From the NCBI GenBank assembly GCA_900319405.1, contig ONOH01000006.1, forward strand, positions 44,983 through 108,982: a stretch of 64,000 nucleotides of DNA, read 5' to 3'. A program made the position numbers and the translations under genes. The notes beneath the pieces are model-generated. The model searched no databases, had not been told where the DNA came from, and saw only the letters and a list, made by a program, of their open reading frames with translations. Each line of letters opens with the position of its first letter. Position 1 is the stretch's first letter. The DNA comes from an uncultured Bacteroidales bacterium (GTDB taxonomy: Bacteria; Bacteroidota; Bacteroidia; Bacteroidales; UBA932). Of the stretch, positions 1 through 8,418 are shown piece after piece.

Positions 1-585
1 GTCAGCTCCGGAACGGGCCGACGAAACCGCCACGGGCTCTTCAATCTTGTGCGGAGACTCCGGCAGGCTGGCCTCGTCCTCTCCGGAAACGATGTCGAAA
101 CGGTTCAGCTTATAATCCTCGATGTACTTGATGAGCTTTCCGGCATAGGCGGGGTCCGTGGCGTATCCGGCCTGCTTAAGGCCGTAGGCCCAGGCCTTGT
201 AGTCGGTTCTTTCCAGATCGAAGAGGAACTTATAGCGGTCCCTGTAGCGGAGAAAATCCGAATGGTCCCGGAAACTCTGCGCCGGAGAATCATAAACGCG
301 GAAACACTCGCCCGGGGCGTCGTCATCGTGGCGCATACTGCGGCCTGTCCAGCCCTTATGGCACTTGATGCCGAAGTGATTGTTCCCCTCCCGGGCCAGG
401 CGGGACTGGCCGGCACCCGACTCCAGGATGCCCTGGGCCAGGGTGATGCTGGCCGGAACGCCGCTGCGGAGCATTTCCTCCACAGCCATCTGCGAAAAGG
501 TCTGGATATACTGCTCCTGAGGGCTTTGCGCACGCATCGCCCACTGCAGGGCAAGTAGCGCCAGAATGAGTAATGTCTTTTTCAT
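1..585 (-). CDS. Secreted glucosaminidase (GH73-type) domain protein, C-terminus cut by window edge
   Basis: Likely hydrolyses peptidoglycan glycan strands in the periplasm or outside the cell. The frame is open to the first base of the window, so 195 codons are visible without a stop. It starts at an ATG with a signal peptide (MKKTLLILALLALQWAMRAQ). Next come SGVPASITLAQGILESGAG, where the Glu is the expected catalytic residue, and GNNHFGIKCHKGW, both hallmarks of the FlgJ/Auto/LytG glucosaminidase fold. The domain spans about residues 22-160. Residues after 165 look like a low-complexity linker, and related Bacteroidota proteins often carry a C-terminal LysM domain, which would lie outside the window. 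It sits 25 bases downstream of rnz and probably belongs to the rpsA-rnz transcript. Family assignment is firm; exact substrate is inferred. Confidence 0.82.
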   Translation of the reverse strand, partial: MKKTLLILALLALQWAMRAQSPQEQYIQTFSQMAVEEMLRSGVPASITLAQGILESGAGQSRLAREGNNHFGIKCHKGWTGRSMRHDDDAPGECFRVYDSPAQSFRDHSDFLRYRDRYKFLFDLERTDYKAWAYGLKQAGYATDPAYAGKLIKYIEDYKLNRFDIVSGEDEASLPESPHKIEEPVAVSSARSGAD

Positions 586-610
586 CAAGCGCTAAGTTAA
601 GAAGAAATTC

Positions 611-1540
611 TTAAATATCGTAACTGTCTCCGTCGGATGTGGCGAAAGTTTCCGGGAAAAGGCGCCGGCATTCGGCCTCGTACGAGAGAATCTCGCTGCT
701 GCGCGAAGAATAATGGCCGATAAGCAGTTTTTTCACCCCGGCTTCGGAGGCCAGGACCGCGGCCTGCAAGGTAGTGGAGTGATGCCGGAGGGCGCTCTGA
801 TCGGCATATTCCTCCTGATAAGTGGTCTCGTGATAGAGGACCGTAGTGCCGCGGAGCCATTCGGCCTCCTGCGGGAAGGGTGCCGTGTCGGAACAATAGG
901 CGTAACTGCGGGGTGCGAAGGGCTTGTAGGCCGCCTCATCGGCCCGGATGACAGTTCCGTCCTCCCGGATCACGTCCTCTCCCCTTTTGAGCGTGCCGAT
1001 TTCCGTCAGGCTAAGTCCATAACGCCCGATGGCTTCCTTGTGCACGTTGAAAGGAGGCTCCTTCTCCGCGAAGCGGAAGCCGAAGCATTCGATGCCGTGA
1101 TTGAGCGGAAACGCCTGGACAGCAATGCTTTTTGTTTCCAGGATGGTCTCCGGTTCCTTCATCTTCAGCGGCGTGTAGCGGATTTCGTACGCCAGCCCCT
1201 CCCCGTAATAACTGAGGAAAAACTTGAGGATGGGGCCGAAGTTGAGCGGAGCAAAGATGTTCAGCGGTGTCTGCCGGCCTTTCATTCCCAGGGTGGACAG
1301 CAGGCCGAAAATGCCGAAGACGTGGTCTCCATGGATGTGACTCAGGAAAATGGAATCCAGCTTCATCATAGGAATCCGTTCCTCCACCAGGCGGTACTGG
1401 GTACCCTCGCCACAATCAATAAGGAACAAGCGCCCGTGCACGGAAAGTGCCTGGGCGCTTTGGTTCCGGCCCCTTACGGGCATAGCAGATGCCGTGCCCA
1501 GTAAGGTGACCTTGAAAATATTCGGATTACTGCTACTCAC
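611..1540 (-). CDS. rnz: Ribonuclease Z (tRNA 3'-end processing endonuclease)
   Basis: Metallo-beta-lactamase-fold endonuclease that cuts the 3' trailer of tRNA precursors, which matters where CCA is not encoded, as for both tRNA genes here. At 309 residues it has the usual short-form length. Visible motifs are LLGTASAMPVRGRNQSA at the N-terminus, the zinc motif SHIHGDH (about residues 66-72), the NHGIECFGFRF region, YCSDTAPF (about 216), HETTY, and the C-terminal LLIGHYSSR. Its start overlaps the end of rpsA by 8 bases, so translation is probably coupled to that of ribosomal protein S1. Confidence 0.95.
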   Translation of the reverse strand: MSSSNPNIFKVTLLGTASAMPVRGRNQSAQALSVHGRLFLIDCGEGTQYRLVEERIPMMKLDSIFLSHIHGDHVFGIFGLLSTLGMKGRQTPLNIFAPLNFGPILKFFLSYYGEGLAYEIRYTPLKMKEPETILETKSIAVQAFPLNHGIECFGFRFAEKEPPFNVHKEAIGRYGLSLTEIGTLKRGEDVIREDGTVIRADEAAYKPFAPRSYAYCSDTAPFPQEAEWLRGTTVLYHETTYQEEYADQSALRHHSTTLQAAVLASEAGVKKLLIGHYSSRSSEILSYEAECRRLFPETFATSDGDSYDI

Positions 1541-3365
1541 CCTTTTCCAGCTGCTCCTTCAGGGCGGCCAGGGCAGAAATGTCACCGAGCGTGGTCTTCT
1601 CCACATTGCTCTGGACTTTCTTGATGGCCTTCTTGGCGGATTCGGCCTCGGCGTTTTCACGGGCGGCTTTCACCTCCTGATAGGTGCGGACGTGGGATAC
1701 GCGGACGGTGCGGGTGCTGCGGCGCAGATCCACCACCTTCACGGGCAGGGTTTCACCGACGAGGGCCTGCTTGCCGTCTTCCTTCACCATTTCACGGTTG
1801 AAGGCGGTAGCCTCGGTGCCATCCTCGAAGTTGACGGTGGTGTTCTTGTCGCTGACAGCGGCAACGGTGGCGTCCACTACGGTGCCCACAGGGTACTTGG
1901 CCTCCAGCTCGTCCCAAGGGTTGGGGGTGAGCTGCTTGTGGCCCAGGGACAGCTTGTGGCTGTTCTCGTCGAAGTCCAGGATTACGACGTCGATCACGTC
2001 TCCGCTCTGAACCATTTCGGCAGGATGCTTGATCTTGTTCCAGGAAAGGTCGGAGATGTGGATGAGACCTTCCACGCCGTCTTCCAGTTCAGCGAACACA
2101 CCGAAGTTGGTGATGTTGCGGACGGTAGCCTTGTGCTGGGAACCGACGGGATATTTGTCGCGGATGCTCTCCCAAGGGTTGGCAGTGAGCTGCTTGATGC
2201 CCAGGGACATCTTGCGGGCGTCGCGGTCCAGGGTGAGGATCTGGGCTTCCACCTCGTCTCCCATCTTCAGGAATTCCTGAGCGCTGTGCAGACGGGGGCT
2301 CCAGCTCATTTCGCTTACGTGTACCAGGCCTTCCACGCCGGGTTCCACCTCTACGAAAGCGCCGTAATCGGCCACGGCCACCACTTTACCCTTCACGGTG
2401 TCACCCACCTTGAGGTCTGCGGAGAGGGCTTCCCAAGGGTGAGCGCTAAGCTGCTTGAGACCCAGGGCGATGCGCTTCTGCTGCTCGTTGAAGTCCAGGA
2501 CCACGACGTTGATCTTCTGGTCCAGGGCAACCACCTCTTCCGGATGGGAGATGCGGCCCCAGCTGAGGTCGGTGATGTGGATGAGACCGTCCACGCCGCC
2601 CAGATCTACGAACACGCCGTAGTTGGTGATGTTCTTCACGACGCCTTCCAGCACCTGGCCCTTCTCCAGCTTGGAGATGAGTTCTGCGCGCTTGAGTTCC
2701 TGCTCGGCCTCGAGGAGAGCCTTGTGGGAAACGACGACGTTGCGGAATTCCTGATTGATTTTCACAATCTTGAAATCCATGGTGGTATCTACGAATACGT
2801 CGTAGTCGCGGATGGGCTTGATGTCGATCTGGGAGCCGGGGAGGAAAGCCTCGATACCGAACACGTCCACGATCATACCGCCCTTGGTGCGGGTCTTCAC
2901 ATAGCCCTTCACCACTTCACCGCTCTCGTAAGCGGCGTTGACCATATCCCAAGACTTGAGCTGGCGGGCCTTCTTGTGGGAAATGACGAGCTGACCTTTG
3001 CGGTCCTCGGCGTTTTCTACGAGCACTTCCACCTTGTCGCCGACCTTGAGGTCCGGATTGTAACGGAACTCGGGAGCGGAGATGACGCCTTCGCTCTTGG
3101 CGCCGATGTTCACCACAACCTCACGCTTGTTGATGGAAGTGACAACGCCTTCCACCACCTCGTTTTCGGAGATCTTGGAGAGGGTTTGCTCGTACTTGGC
3201 CAGGGTCTCTTCCTTGGAGCCCTTCTCTACGCCCTCATTCTCAAAGGCATCCCAGTCGAAATTCTCGGGAGCCACGGAGGCGTTGAGCACAGCCTTCTTG
3301 GTTTCTTTCTGGACAGGGGCCTCGTTCTGGGGCTCTTCTGCCACGTTTTTGATTTCTTCAGACAT
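1533..3365 (-). CDS. rpsA: 30S ribosomal protein S1
   Basis: RNA-binding ribosomal protein that helps recruit mRNA to the small subunit. The 610 residues hold an acidic N-terminal extension (to about residue 70) and six S1/OB repeats. Repeats 3, 4 and 5 are the most canonical, each with a core like NYGVFVDLGGVDGLIHITDL and each ending near a PWE/PWD motif. Repeat 6 is degenerate. The gene has its own promoter just upstream and is the first gene of the rpsA-rnz-glucosaminidase run. A long His-rich open frame on the opposite strand is only a shadow of this gene. Confidence 0.97.
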   Translation of the reverse strand: MSEEIKNVAEEPQNEAPVQKETKKAVLNASVAPENFDWDAFENEGVEKGSKEETLAKYEQTLSKISENEVVEGVVTSINKREVVVNIGAKSEGVISAPEFRYNPDLKVGDKVEVLVENAEDRKGQLVISHKKARQLKSWDMVNAAYESGEVVKGYVKTRTKGGMIVDVFGIEAFLPGSQIDIKPIRDYDVFVDTTMDFKIVKINQEFRNVVVSHKALLEAEQELKRAELISKLEKGQVLEGVVKNITNYGVFVDLGGVDGLIHITDLSWGRISHPEEVVALDQKINVVVLDFNEQQKRIALGLKQLSAHPWEALSADLKVGDTVKGKVVAVADYGAFVEVEPGVEGLVHVSEMSWSPRLHSAQEFLKMGDEVEAQILTLDRDARKMSLGIKQLTANPWESIRDKYPVGSQHKATVRNITNFGVFAELEDGVEGLIHISDLSWNKIKHPAEMVQSGDVIDVVILDFDENSHKLSLGHKQLTPNPWDELEAKYPVGTVVDATVAAVSDKNTTVNFEDGTEATAFNREMVKEDGKQALVGETLPVKVVDLRRSTRTVRVSHVRTYQEVKAARENAEAESAKKAIKKVQSNVEKTTLGDISALAALKEQLEKGE

Positions 3366-3444
3366 AAAAAATTGACTAAAAAAACTAGTAGTTAAACATT
3401 ATTTCTTGAACTTTCCCGTACACAATAATGGCGGAAAAAGCGCG

Positions 3445-3475
3445 CAAATATAGCGATAATTATTTGATTTTACAA
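3445..3475 (-). promoter_or_regulatory. Bacteroidota-type promoter of rpsA
   Basis: On the minus strand a TTG lies 20 bases before TATATTTG, a perfect match to TAnnTTTG. The predicted start of transcription is near 3438, giving a leader of about 70 bases. The leader is AT-rich compared with the genes on either side. I see no clear riboswitch in it. Confidence 0.65.
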
Positions 3476-3536
3476 GTACTGCGGTTTTTCGGTCCTTCCC
3501 TAATATTTTGTATCTTGCAAAAAATTCTGCCGGCTT

Positions 3537-5090
3537 ATGAAAAAGTTCTTTTTCCTTCTGCTCCCCCTCATTCTTTTCACGTCCCAGACTCTCCCCTCTC
3601 CCGATGACGAGCAGCTGCTCCGGGACTGGATCCGTACCATCGCGTCCGACGAGTTCGGAGGACGGAAACCGATGACTCCCTATGAGGATGTCACGGTGAA
3701 CTATCTGGCCGGAGAACTTGAGAAAATGGGCCTGGAGCCCGCCTTTGACGGCAGCTGGTTCCAATCTTTCCCGATAATTTCCGTCACGGCCGCACCGGAA
3801 GGAAAAAAGATTCAGGTCAAGGGAAAGAGAAAATCCACGCTGGCCTATCCGGAAGACATCGTCGTATGGACGGCGCAGGCGTGTGAAAAAGTGGATATGA
3901 AAAACGCCGAATACGTTTTCTGCGGATTCGGCATCGACGCACCCGAGTACGGGTGGAACGATTTTGAAGGCATCGACGTCAGGGGAAAAATCATCATCGC
4001 GATGGTGAACGACCCCGGGTACTACAATCCCGCCCTTTTCCGGGGCCGGAATATGACCTATTACGGCCGATGGGTTTACAAGTTCGAGGAGGCCCGGCGC
4101 AGGGGCGCAGCCGGCTGCCTGGTGCTCCACAACACCGAAGCCGCGAGTTATGGCTGGCACGTGTGCGTCAACGGCCACCTGGAGGGCAACCTGGCCCTGT
4201 ACAATCCCGAAACGAAGAATGCCGACGAACTGGGCATCAAAGGCTGGCTGCACGAAGACGGGGCACGGAAAATCTTCCAGGCGGCCGGAGTCGATTTTGA
4301 AAAAGCCCTGGAAGAAGCCAAAAAACCCGGGTTCAGGAGTTATTCTCTCAAGACAAGAAGTGACGTCCGGATGACCGTCTCGTACGATATCCGGGAAACC
4401 CGGAACGTAGGCGCCCTCCTGCCCGGATCCGGAAACAAGGATGAAGCCGTGGTGGTCAGTGCCCACTGGGACCACCTGGGCATCGGCACGCCGGACCCCA
4501 GTGGAGACAGCATCTACAACGGAGCGGCCGACAATGCCAGCGGCGTAGCCGGCGCTCTCCTGCTGGCCCGCCGCTTCGCTGCCCTGCCCCATCGTCCCGG
4601 ACGCAGCCTTCTCTTCCTTTTCCCTTCCTCGGAAGAAAGCGGACTCTTCGGCTCGGAATACTACTGCTCCCATCCGGCCTTCCCGATGGAGAAGACCGTA
4701 GCCTGCCTCAACTTCGAGAGCATCGGCCCGGCCGAACTCACCCGCGATGTCGTGATTCTGGGAGGCGGGCAAAGCAAGCTGGACCACTATTTTGAGGCTG
4801 CCGCGGCGGCGCAGGGAAGATACATCCATTATGACGATGACAACTCCGACGGCTGGTTCTTCCGCTCGGACCACTACAATTTTGTCAAAAAGGGAGTCCC
4901 GGCCGTGGTGATGGAAAACGGACTTCAGCCGGCAGACCCCTCCCGTCCCAACCGCTATCCTTTCCAGCAATGGTATCACAAGCCCTCGGATGAATACCGC
5001 GAAGACTGGGACCTCAGCGGCACGATGGCCAATGTCAATCTCGTCTATGGCATCGCCCTGTCCCTGGCCCATGCCCGGGAGAAGCTTTAG
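3537..5090 (+). CDS. Secreted M28-family zinc aminopeptidase with PA domain
   Basis: Predicted exported zinc peptidase that removes residues from peptide N-termini. A signal peptide (KKFFFLLLPLILFTS) is followed by a PA-like insert (about residues 95-255). The M28 catalytic domain has its metal and catalytic residues in order: AHWDHLG (His-Asp), NGAADNASG (bridging Asp), PSSEESGLFGSEYY (catalytic Glu-Glu), NFESIGP, FRSDHYNF and YHKPSDEY (last His). The 517-residue length is normal for PA-containing M28 enzymes. It is transcribed alone, divergent from rpsA. Substrate is unknown; a dipeptidase or broad aminopeptidase role is inference. Confidence 0.88.
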   Translation: MKKFFFLLLPLILFTSQTLPSPDDEQLLRDWIRTIASDEFGGRKPMTPYEDVTVNYLAGELEKMGLEPAFDGSWFQSFPIISVTAAPEGKKIQVKGKRKSTLAYPEDIVVWTAQACEKVDMKNAEYVFCGFGIDAPEYGWNDFEGIDVRGKIIIAMVNDPGYYNPALFRGRNMTYYGRWVYKFEEARRRGAAGCLVLHNTEAASYGWHVCVNGHLEGNLALYNPETKNADELGIKGWLHEDGARKIFQAAGVDFEKALEEAKKPGFRSYSLKTRSDVRMTVSYDIRETRNVGALLPGSGNKDEAVVVSAHWDHLGIGTPDPSGDSIYNGAADNASGVAGALLLARRFAALPHRPGRSLLFLFPSSEESGLFGSEYYCSHPAFPMEKTVACLNFESIGPAELTRDVVILGGGQSKLDHYFEAAAAAQGRYIHYDDDNSDGWFFRSDHYNFVKKGVPAVVMENGLQPADPSRPNRYPFQQWYHKPSDEYREDWDLSGTMANVNLVYGIALSLAHAREKL

Positions 5091-5101
5091 CACACAAGTG
5101 C

Positions 5102-5131
5102 TTGGATTTTCATATTTTTTCCGTATTTTTG
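5102..5131 (+). promoter_or_regulatory. Consensus Bacteroidota promoter of the corA-type gene
   Basis: TTG, 19 bases, then TATTTTTG: an exact match in sequence and spacing. Transcription should begin near 5138, leaving a leader of about 79 bases. A short hairpin with 6-bp arms (GCTGAC at 5135-5140, GTCAGC at 5152-5157) stands at the very 5' end of that leader, where it could shield the RNA end. It does not resemble a magnesium riboswitch. Confidence 0.7.
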
Positions 5132-5216
5132 CAGGCTGACTTTTCCGTAATGTCAGCTGGTTAATACGTAAAACTCCATCCGGTGCGACTGGCCCGGAGC
5201 TAAAACAGAAAGAGAT

Positions 5217-6182
5217 ATGCTGAGTATCTTCTACAAAGAAAACGGAAAAATTCTCCTCTCCCAGTCGGAGAAAGACTTCCTGAAGCTCAAACTGGAGGAC
5301 ACCGTATGGATAGACCTTGTGGATCCCACGGGAATGGAAAAGCGTGCGGTGGAAGCGTTTATGGGCACCGAGATTCAAAGCCGGGCCCAGGCCGAGGAAA
5401 TTGAGTCATCGTCCCGCTATTTCGAGACCGACGACGCCATTTTCGCCAACACCAACTTCCTCACCCCGGGGCCGGACGAATATATGATGCAGGCCGTGTC
5501 CTTCACCATCGTAAACGATACCCTGGCCACGCTCCGCGAGGTGCCACTGCGCTCGTTCACCGAACTGCAGCGCCGCCTTCAGGTGAATCCTCGGCAATAC
5601 CCTTCCGGCTTCAGCGTCTTCGCCAGCATCCTGGACCAACGTGTGGACCTGGATGCCGATATGATCGAGCTCCTCTCCAAGGAAATCTCCCAGTACGCCA
5701 AGCAGATCAACGACCAGGAAGACATCGACCAGGAACTCCTCATCGACATTTCCCAGATGCAGGAGAACACGATGATCGTCCGCGAGAACGTAGTGGACAA
5801 GCAGCGCCTCATCTCCAACCTGATGCGTTCCACCAAGGTTCCGCGCTCGCTGGAGAACCGCCTGAACGTACTCCTCCAGGATATCTCTTCCCTGCTCAGC
5901 CATACCAATTTCTGCTTCGAGCGTCTGGAATACCTGCAGGACACGGTGCTGGGTCTGATCAACCTGGAACAGAACAAGATTATGAAGGTGTTCACGGTCG
6001 TGAGCGTCTTCCTTATGCCGCCCACCCTCATCGCCGGCTTCTACGGTATGAACGTACGCCTTCCGATGCTCAACGCCGGCGACCCCAACGCCAACTTCTG
6101 GAACTGGGTCATCATCCTGGCCATTATGGCTCTCAGCTGCCTGCTGGTCTGGTATCTTTTCCGCCGCAAGAAACTCCTCTGA
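5217..6182 (+). CDS. corA: CorA-family divalent cation (Mg2+/Co2+) transporter
   Basis: Homopentameric inner-membrane channel for Mg2+ or related cations. It is 321 residues long. A large cytoplasmic alpha/beta and helical region (to about 255) is followed by two transmembrane helices. The signature GMN sits at the end of the first helix (GFYGMNVRLP), and the C-terminus is basic (FRRKKLL), as expected for a cytoplasmic tail. The periplasmic loop between the helices is short and acidic. Family is certain; which ion it prefers cannot be read from the sequence. It has its own promoter, and the lipoprotein/radical SAM pair follows after 65 bases. Confidence 0.93.
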   Translation: MLSIFYKENGKILLSQSEKDFLKLKLEDTVWIDLVDPTGMEKRAVEAFMGTEIQSRAQAEEIESSSRYFETDDAIFANTNFLTPGPDEYMMQAVSFTIVNDTLATLREVPLRSFTELQRRLQVNPRQYPSGFSVFASILDQRVDLDADMIELLSKEISQYAKQINDQEDIDQELLIDISQMQENTMIVRENVVDKQRLISNLMRSTKVPRSLENRLNVLLQDISSLLSHTNFCFERLEYLQDTVLGLINLEQNKIMKVFTVVSVFLMPPTLIAGFYGMNVRLPMLNAGDPNANFWNWVIILAIMALSCLLVWYLFRRKKLL

Positions 6183-6247
6183 AAAAGTTTTTCTTTGTGG
6201 TGTATGCCCGTGCAAGATTACGGTGCTTCGGGGATTATATTGATGCT

Positions 6248-6712
6248 ATGAAGATTAATTGGAAATATTTTGCAGGTTCGTTGTTTGCGTTTCTGGGATT
6301 CGGAGGATGCATCAGAATCGATATCGGTGGTGGCCTGGCCATGTACGGACAGCCCACGGCCCATTACAAACTCATCGGCAACGTGAAAGGACCGGACGGA
6401 AAACCCGTGGAAGGCATCCAGGCTGTTTTCGTCCCCAGGGAGGATGGGGCTTACCCCCACGAAAACGACACGCTGTACTCGGACGCCCAGGGACATTTTG
6501 AGAAAGGACGTCTCAAATACGACTGGCCGGACGACTTCAAGGACGCCAAACTCATCCTGGAGGATGTGGACGGTCCGGAAAACGGAAGTTTCAAAGGCAA
6601 GACCCTGACCCGAAACGCGCTGAAAATGGAACAGACCCAAAAAGGCGACGGGGCGTGGTATGAAGGTGCCTATACGGTATCGGCCGATGTAACCCTGGAC
6701 AAGGACGAATAA
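6248..6712 (+). CDS. Putative lipoprotein of the rSAM/lipoprotein system
   Basis: A 154-residue predicted lipoprotein. I start it at the ATG giving MKINWKYFAGSLFAFLGFGGC, with the lipobox Cys at residue 21; an upstream in-frame start would bury the signal peptide. The mature part begins CIRIDIGGGLAMYGQPTAHY and has a carboxypeptidase-regulatory-like beta fold core (GPDGKPVEGIQAVFVP). This matches my memory of the family annotated as putative lipoprotein, rSAM/lipoprotein system (TIGR04134). Its stop overlaps the ATG of the radical SAM gene by one base, so the two are translationally coupled. Function is unknown. It may be the substrate or partner of the radical SAM enzyme, but that is inference. 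Confidence 0.78.
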   Translation: MKINWKYFAGSLFAFLGFGGCIRIDIGGGLAMYGQPTAHYKLIGNVKGPDGKPVEGIQAVFVPREDGAYPHENDTLYSDAQGHFEKGRLKYDWPDDFKDAKLILEDVDGPENGSFKGKTLTRNALKMEQTQKGDGAWYEGAYTVSADVTLDKDE

Positions 6713-7776
6713 TGGAACGTCTTTCCCTTCGACGCCGCCTGGCGCTGGACATCAACAAAAAGTTGCAGGACGATGTGATTGCCGAGCATCCTCTCCGGCA
6801 ACTTTTTTGGGAATGCACGCTCCGCTGCAATCTCCGCTGCCGCCACTGCGGCAGCGACTGCAAACAGACGGCCCTGGTCAAAGATATGTCCAAGGAAGAC
6901 TTCGGGCGGGTGTTGGACAGTGTATCGGCCCGGACAAACCCGCATCAGGTGATGATCAACATCACCGGCGGGGAGCCTCTGATGAGACCCGACCTGGAAG
7001 AATGCGGCCGGATGATCTACGAGAAAGGCTTCCCCTGGGGCATGGTAACCAATGCGCTTGCCCTCACGCCGGAACGCTATTTCCGCCTTCTGCAGAGCGG
7101 ACTCCGGGCCATGACCATCAGCCTGGATGGTCTGGAGGACGATCATGACTGGATGCGCGGCCGGGAAGGCTCTTTCCGGCACGCCTCGGAAGCCATCCGT
7201 ATGGTAGTGGCCTCCGGCGAGATTGCCTTCGACGTGGTCAGCTGCGTAAACCGGCGCAATTACGGGCAGCTGGAGGCGCTGAAAGAGCATCTCATCGGCC
7301 TGGGCGTCAAGGGCTGGCGGCTATTTACCATATTTCCCGTCGGGCGGGCGGCCGATGACCCGGAACTGAGACTCAGCCGGGAAGAGCTGCACGGGGTCAT
7401 GGCGTTCATCCGCCACTGCCGGAAAGAAGGGAGAATCCACACGGAATTCGCCTGCGAAGGCTTTTTGGGTAATTACGAAGGCGATGTGCGGGACCGTTTT
7501 TACATGTGCAACGCCGGCGTTACCATCGGTTCCGTCCTGGCTGACGGCTCCATATCGGCCTGCCCCAGCATCCGGGCCAATTATGTGCAGGGGAACATCT
7601 ACAAGGACGATTTCATGGACATCTGGGAAAAGGCCTATCTCCCCTACCGCGACCGCTCCTGGATGCACAGGGACGAATGCGCCGGCTGCCCCCACTGGAA
7701 GTATTGCCGAGGCGGAGGCATGCACCTCAGAGACGACAAAGGCCGATTGGTCCAGTGTCTCCTGAAGAGGATGTAA
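6712..7776 (+). CDS. Radical SAM/SPASM enzyme of the rSAM/lipoprotein system
   Basis: A 354-residue radical SAM enzyme with the [4Fe-4S] motif CNLRCRHC (about residues 38-45), the MINITGGEPL SAM-binding element and a SPASM domain for auxiliary clusters. The SPASM cysteines lie in FYMCNAGV, ISACPSI, DECAGCPHWKYC and the final LVQCLL. It resembles the family I recall as TIGR04133, always found beside a small lipoprotein. The reaction is not known; SPASM relatives typically modify peptides or proteins. The lipoprotein gene immediately upstream is the obvious candidate partner. The gene ends one base before the convergent queC stop, with no visible terminator between them. Confidence 0.88.
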   Translation: MERLSLRRRLALDINKKLQDDVIAEHPLRQLFWECTLRCNLRCRHCGSDCKQTALVKDMSKEDFGRVLDSVSARTNPHQVMINITGGEPLMRPDLEECGRMIYEKGFPWGMVTNALALTPERYFRLLQSGLRAMTISLDGLEDDHDWMRGREGSFRHASEAIRMVVASGEIAFDVVSCVNRRNYGQLEALKEHLIGLGVKGWRLFTIFPVGRAADDPELRLSREELHGVMAFIRHCRKEGRIHTEFACEGFLGNYEGDVRDRFYMCNAGVTIGSVLADGSISACPSIRANYVQGNIYKDDFMDIWEKAYLPYRDRSWMHRDECAGCPHWKYCRGGGMHLRDDKGRLVQCLLKRM

Positions 7777-8418
7777 TTATGCCTCGTACTCGGTGGGGTC
7801 AAAGCCATCCAAGGCTTCCCTGCGCTCAGTGCAGGTGCCGCACTTGCCACAGTGCTTTTCTCCTCCTTTGTAGCAGGAATAAGTAAGGGAATAATCCAGG
7901 CCAATGGCCTTGCCCCGGAAGGCGATGTCCCGTTTGGTGATATCACAATACGGGGACACCACGCGGATACCTTCGTAGGTGCCGGCCCTCACGGCCGCAT
8001 CCATGGCCTCCACGAATGCAGGACGGCAGTCGGGATAGATGGCGTGGTCTCCACTGTGGTTGGCCAGAAGCACCGTGTCCAGGCCGTAACTCTCGGCCAG
8101 GCCTGCCGCTACCGACAGCATGATACCGTTGCGGAAAGGCACCACCGTGCTTTTCATATTCTCCTCGGCATAATTCCCCTCGGGGATCTCTCCGCCACTG
8201 AGCAGAAGATCACTCTTGAAATACTGGCCGATAAAGCCTAGCGGTATCACCAGATGCTTGATGCCCAAGCGCTTACAGTTTTCCTTGGCACATGCGATTT
8301 CCCGGGCATTGTGCTTGGAGCCATAGTCGAACGTAACGGCCAGCGCGATACTGTCCTTATACTCATACAGCAGCGTGGTACTGTCCAGTCCTCCCGAATA
8401 TACAAGCAAGGCCTTCAT
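7777..8418 (-). CDS. queC: 7-cyano-7-deazaguanine synthase
   Basis: ATP-dependent enzyme that turns 7-carboxy-7-deazaguanine into preQ0 for queuosine synthesis. The 213 residues include the PP-loop LVYSGGLDSTTLLYE at the N-terminus and the zinc-binding Cys set near the C-terminus (SCYKGG, then CGKCGTCTER). It is the last gene of the minus-strand run and overlaps the GltD-like gene by 4 bases. No other queuosine gene (queD, queE, queF, tgt) is present in the window, so the pathway is split elsewhere in the genome. Confidence 0.96.
   Translation of the reverse strand: MKALLVYSGGLDSTTLLYEYKDSIALAVTFDYGSKHNAREIACAKENCKRLGIKHLVIPLGFIGQYFKSDLLLSGGEIPEGNYAEENMKSTVVPFRNGIMLSVAAGLAESYGLDTVLLANHSGDHAIYPDCRPAFVEAMDAAVRAGTYEGIRVVSPYCDITKRDIAFRGKAIGLDYSLTYSCYKGGEKHCGKCGTCTERREALDGFDPTEYEA

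Noticed and set aside
1350-3395. 681-codon open frame on the plus strand
   Set aside because: Antisense shadow of rpsA; the repeats in it mirror the S1 repeats, and it has no family features.
5132-5216. Possible magnesium riboswitch before the CorA-type gene
   Set aside because: Only one short hairpin is visible in an 80-base leader, too little for an M-box, and no conserved core was recognised.
3399-5378. 659-codon open frame on the minus strand
   Set aside because: Antisense to the M28 peptidase, whose motifs, signal peptide and frame are clear. It would also run over the corA promoter and leader.
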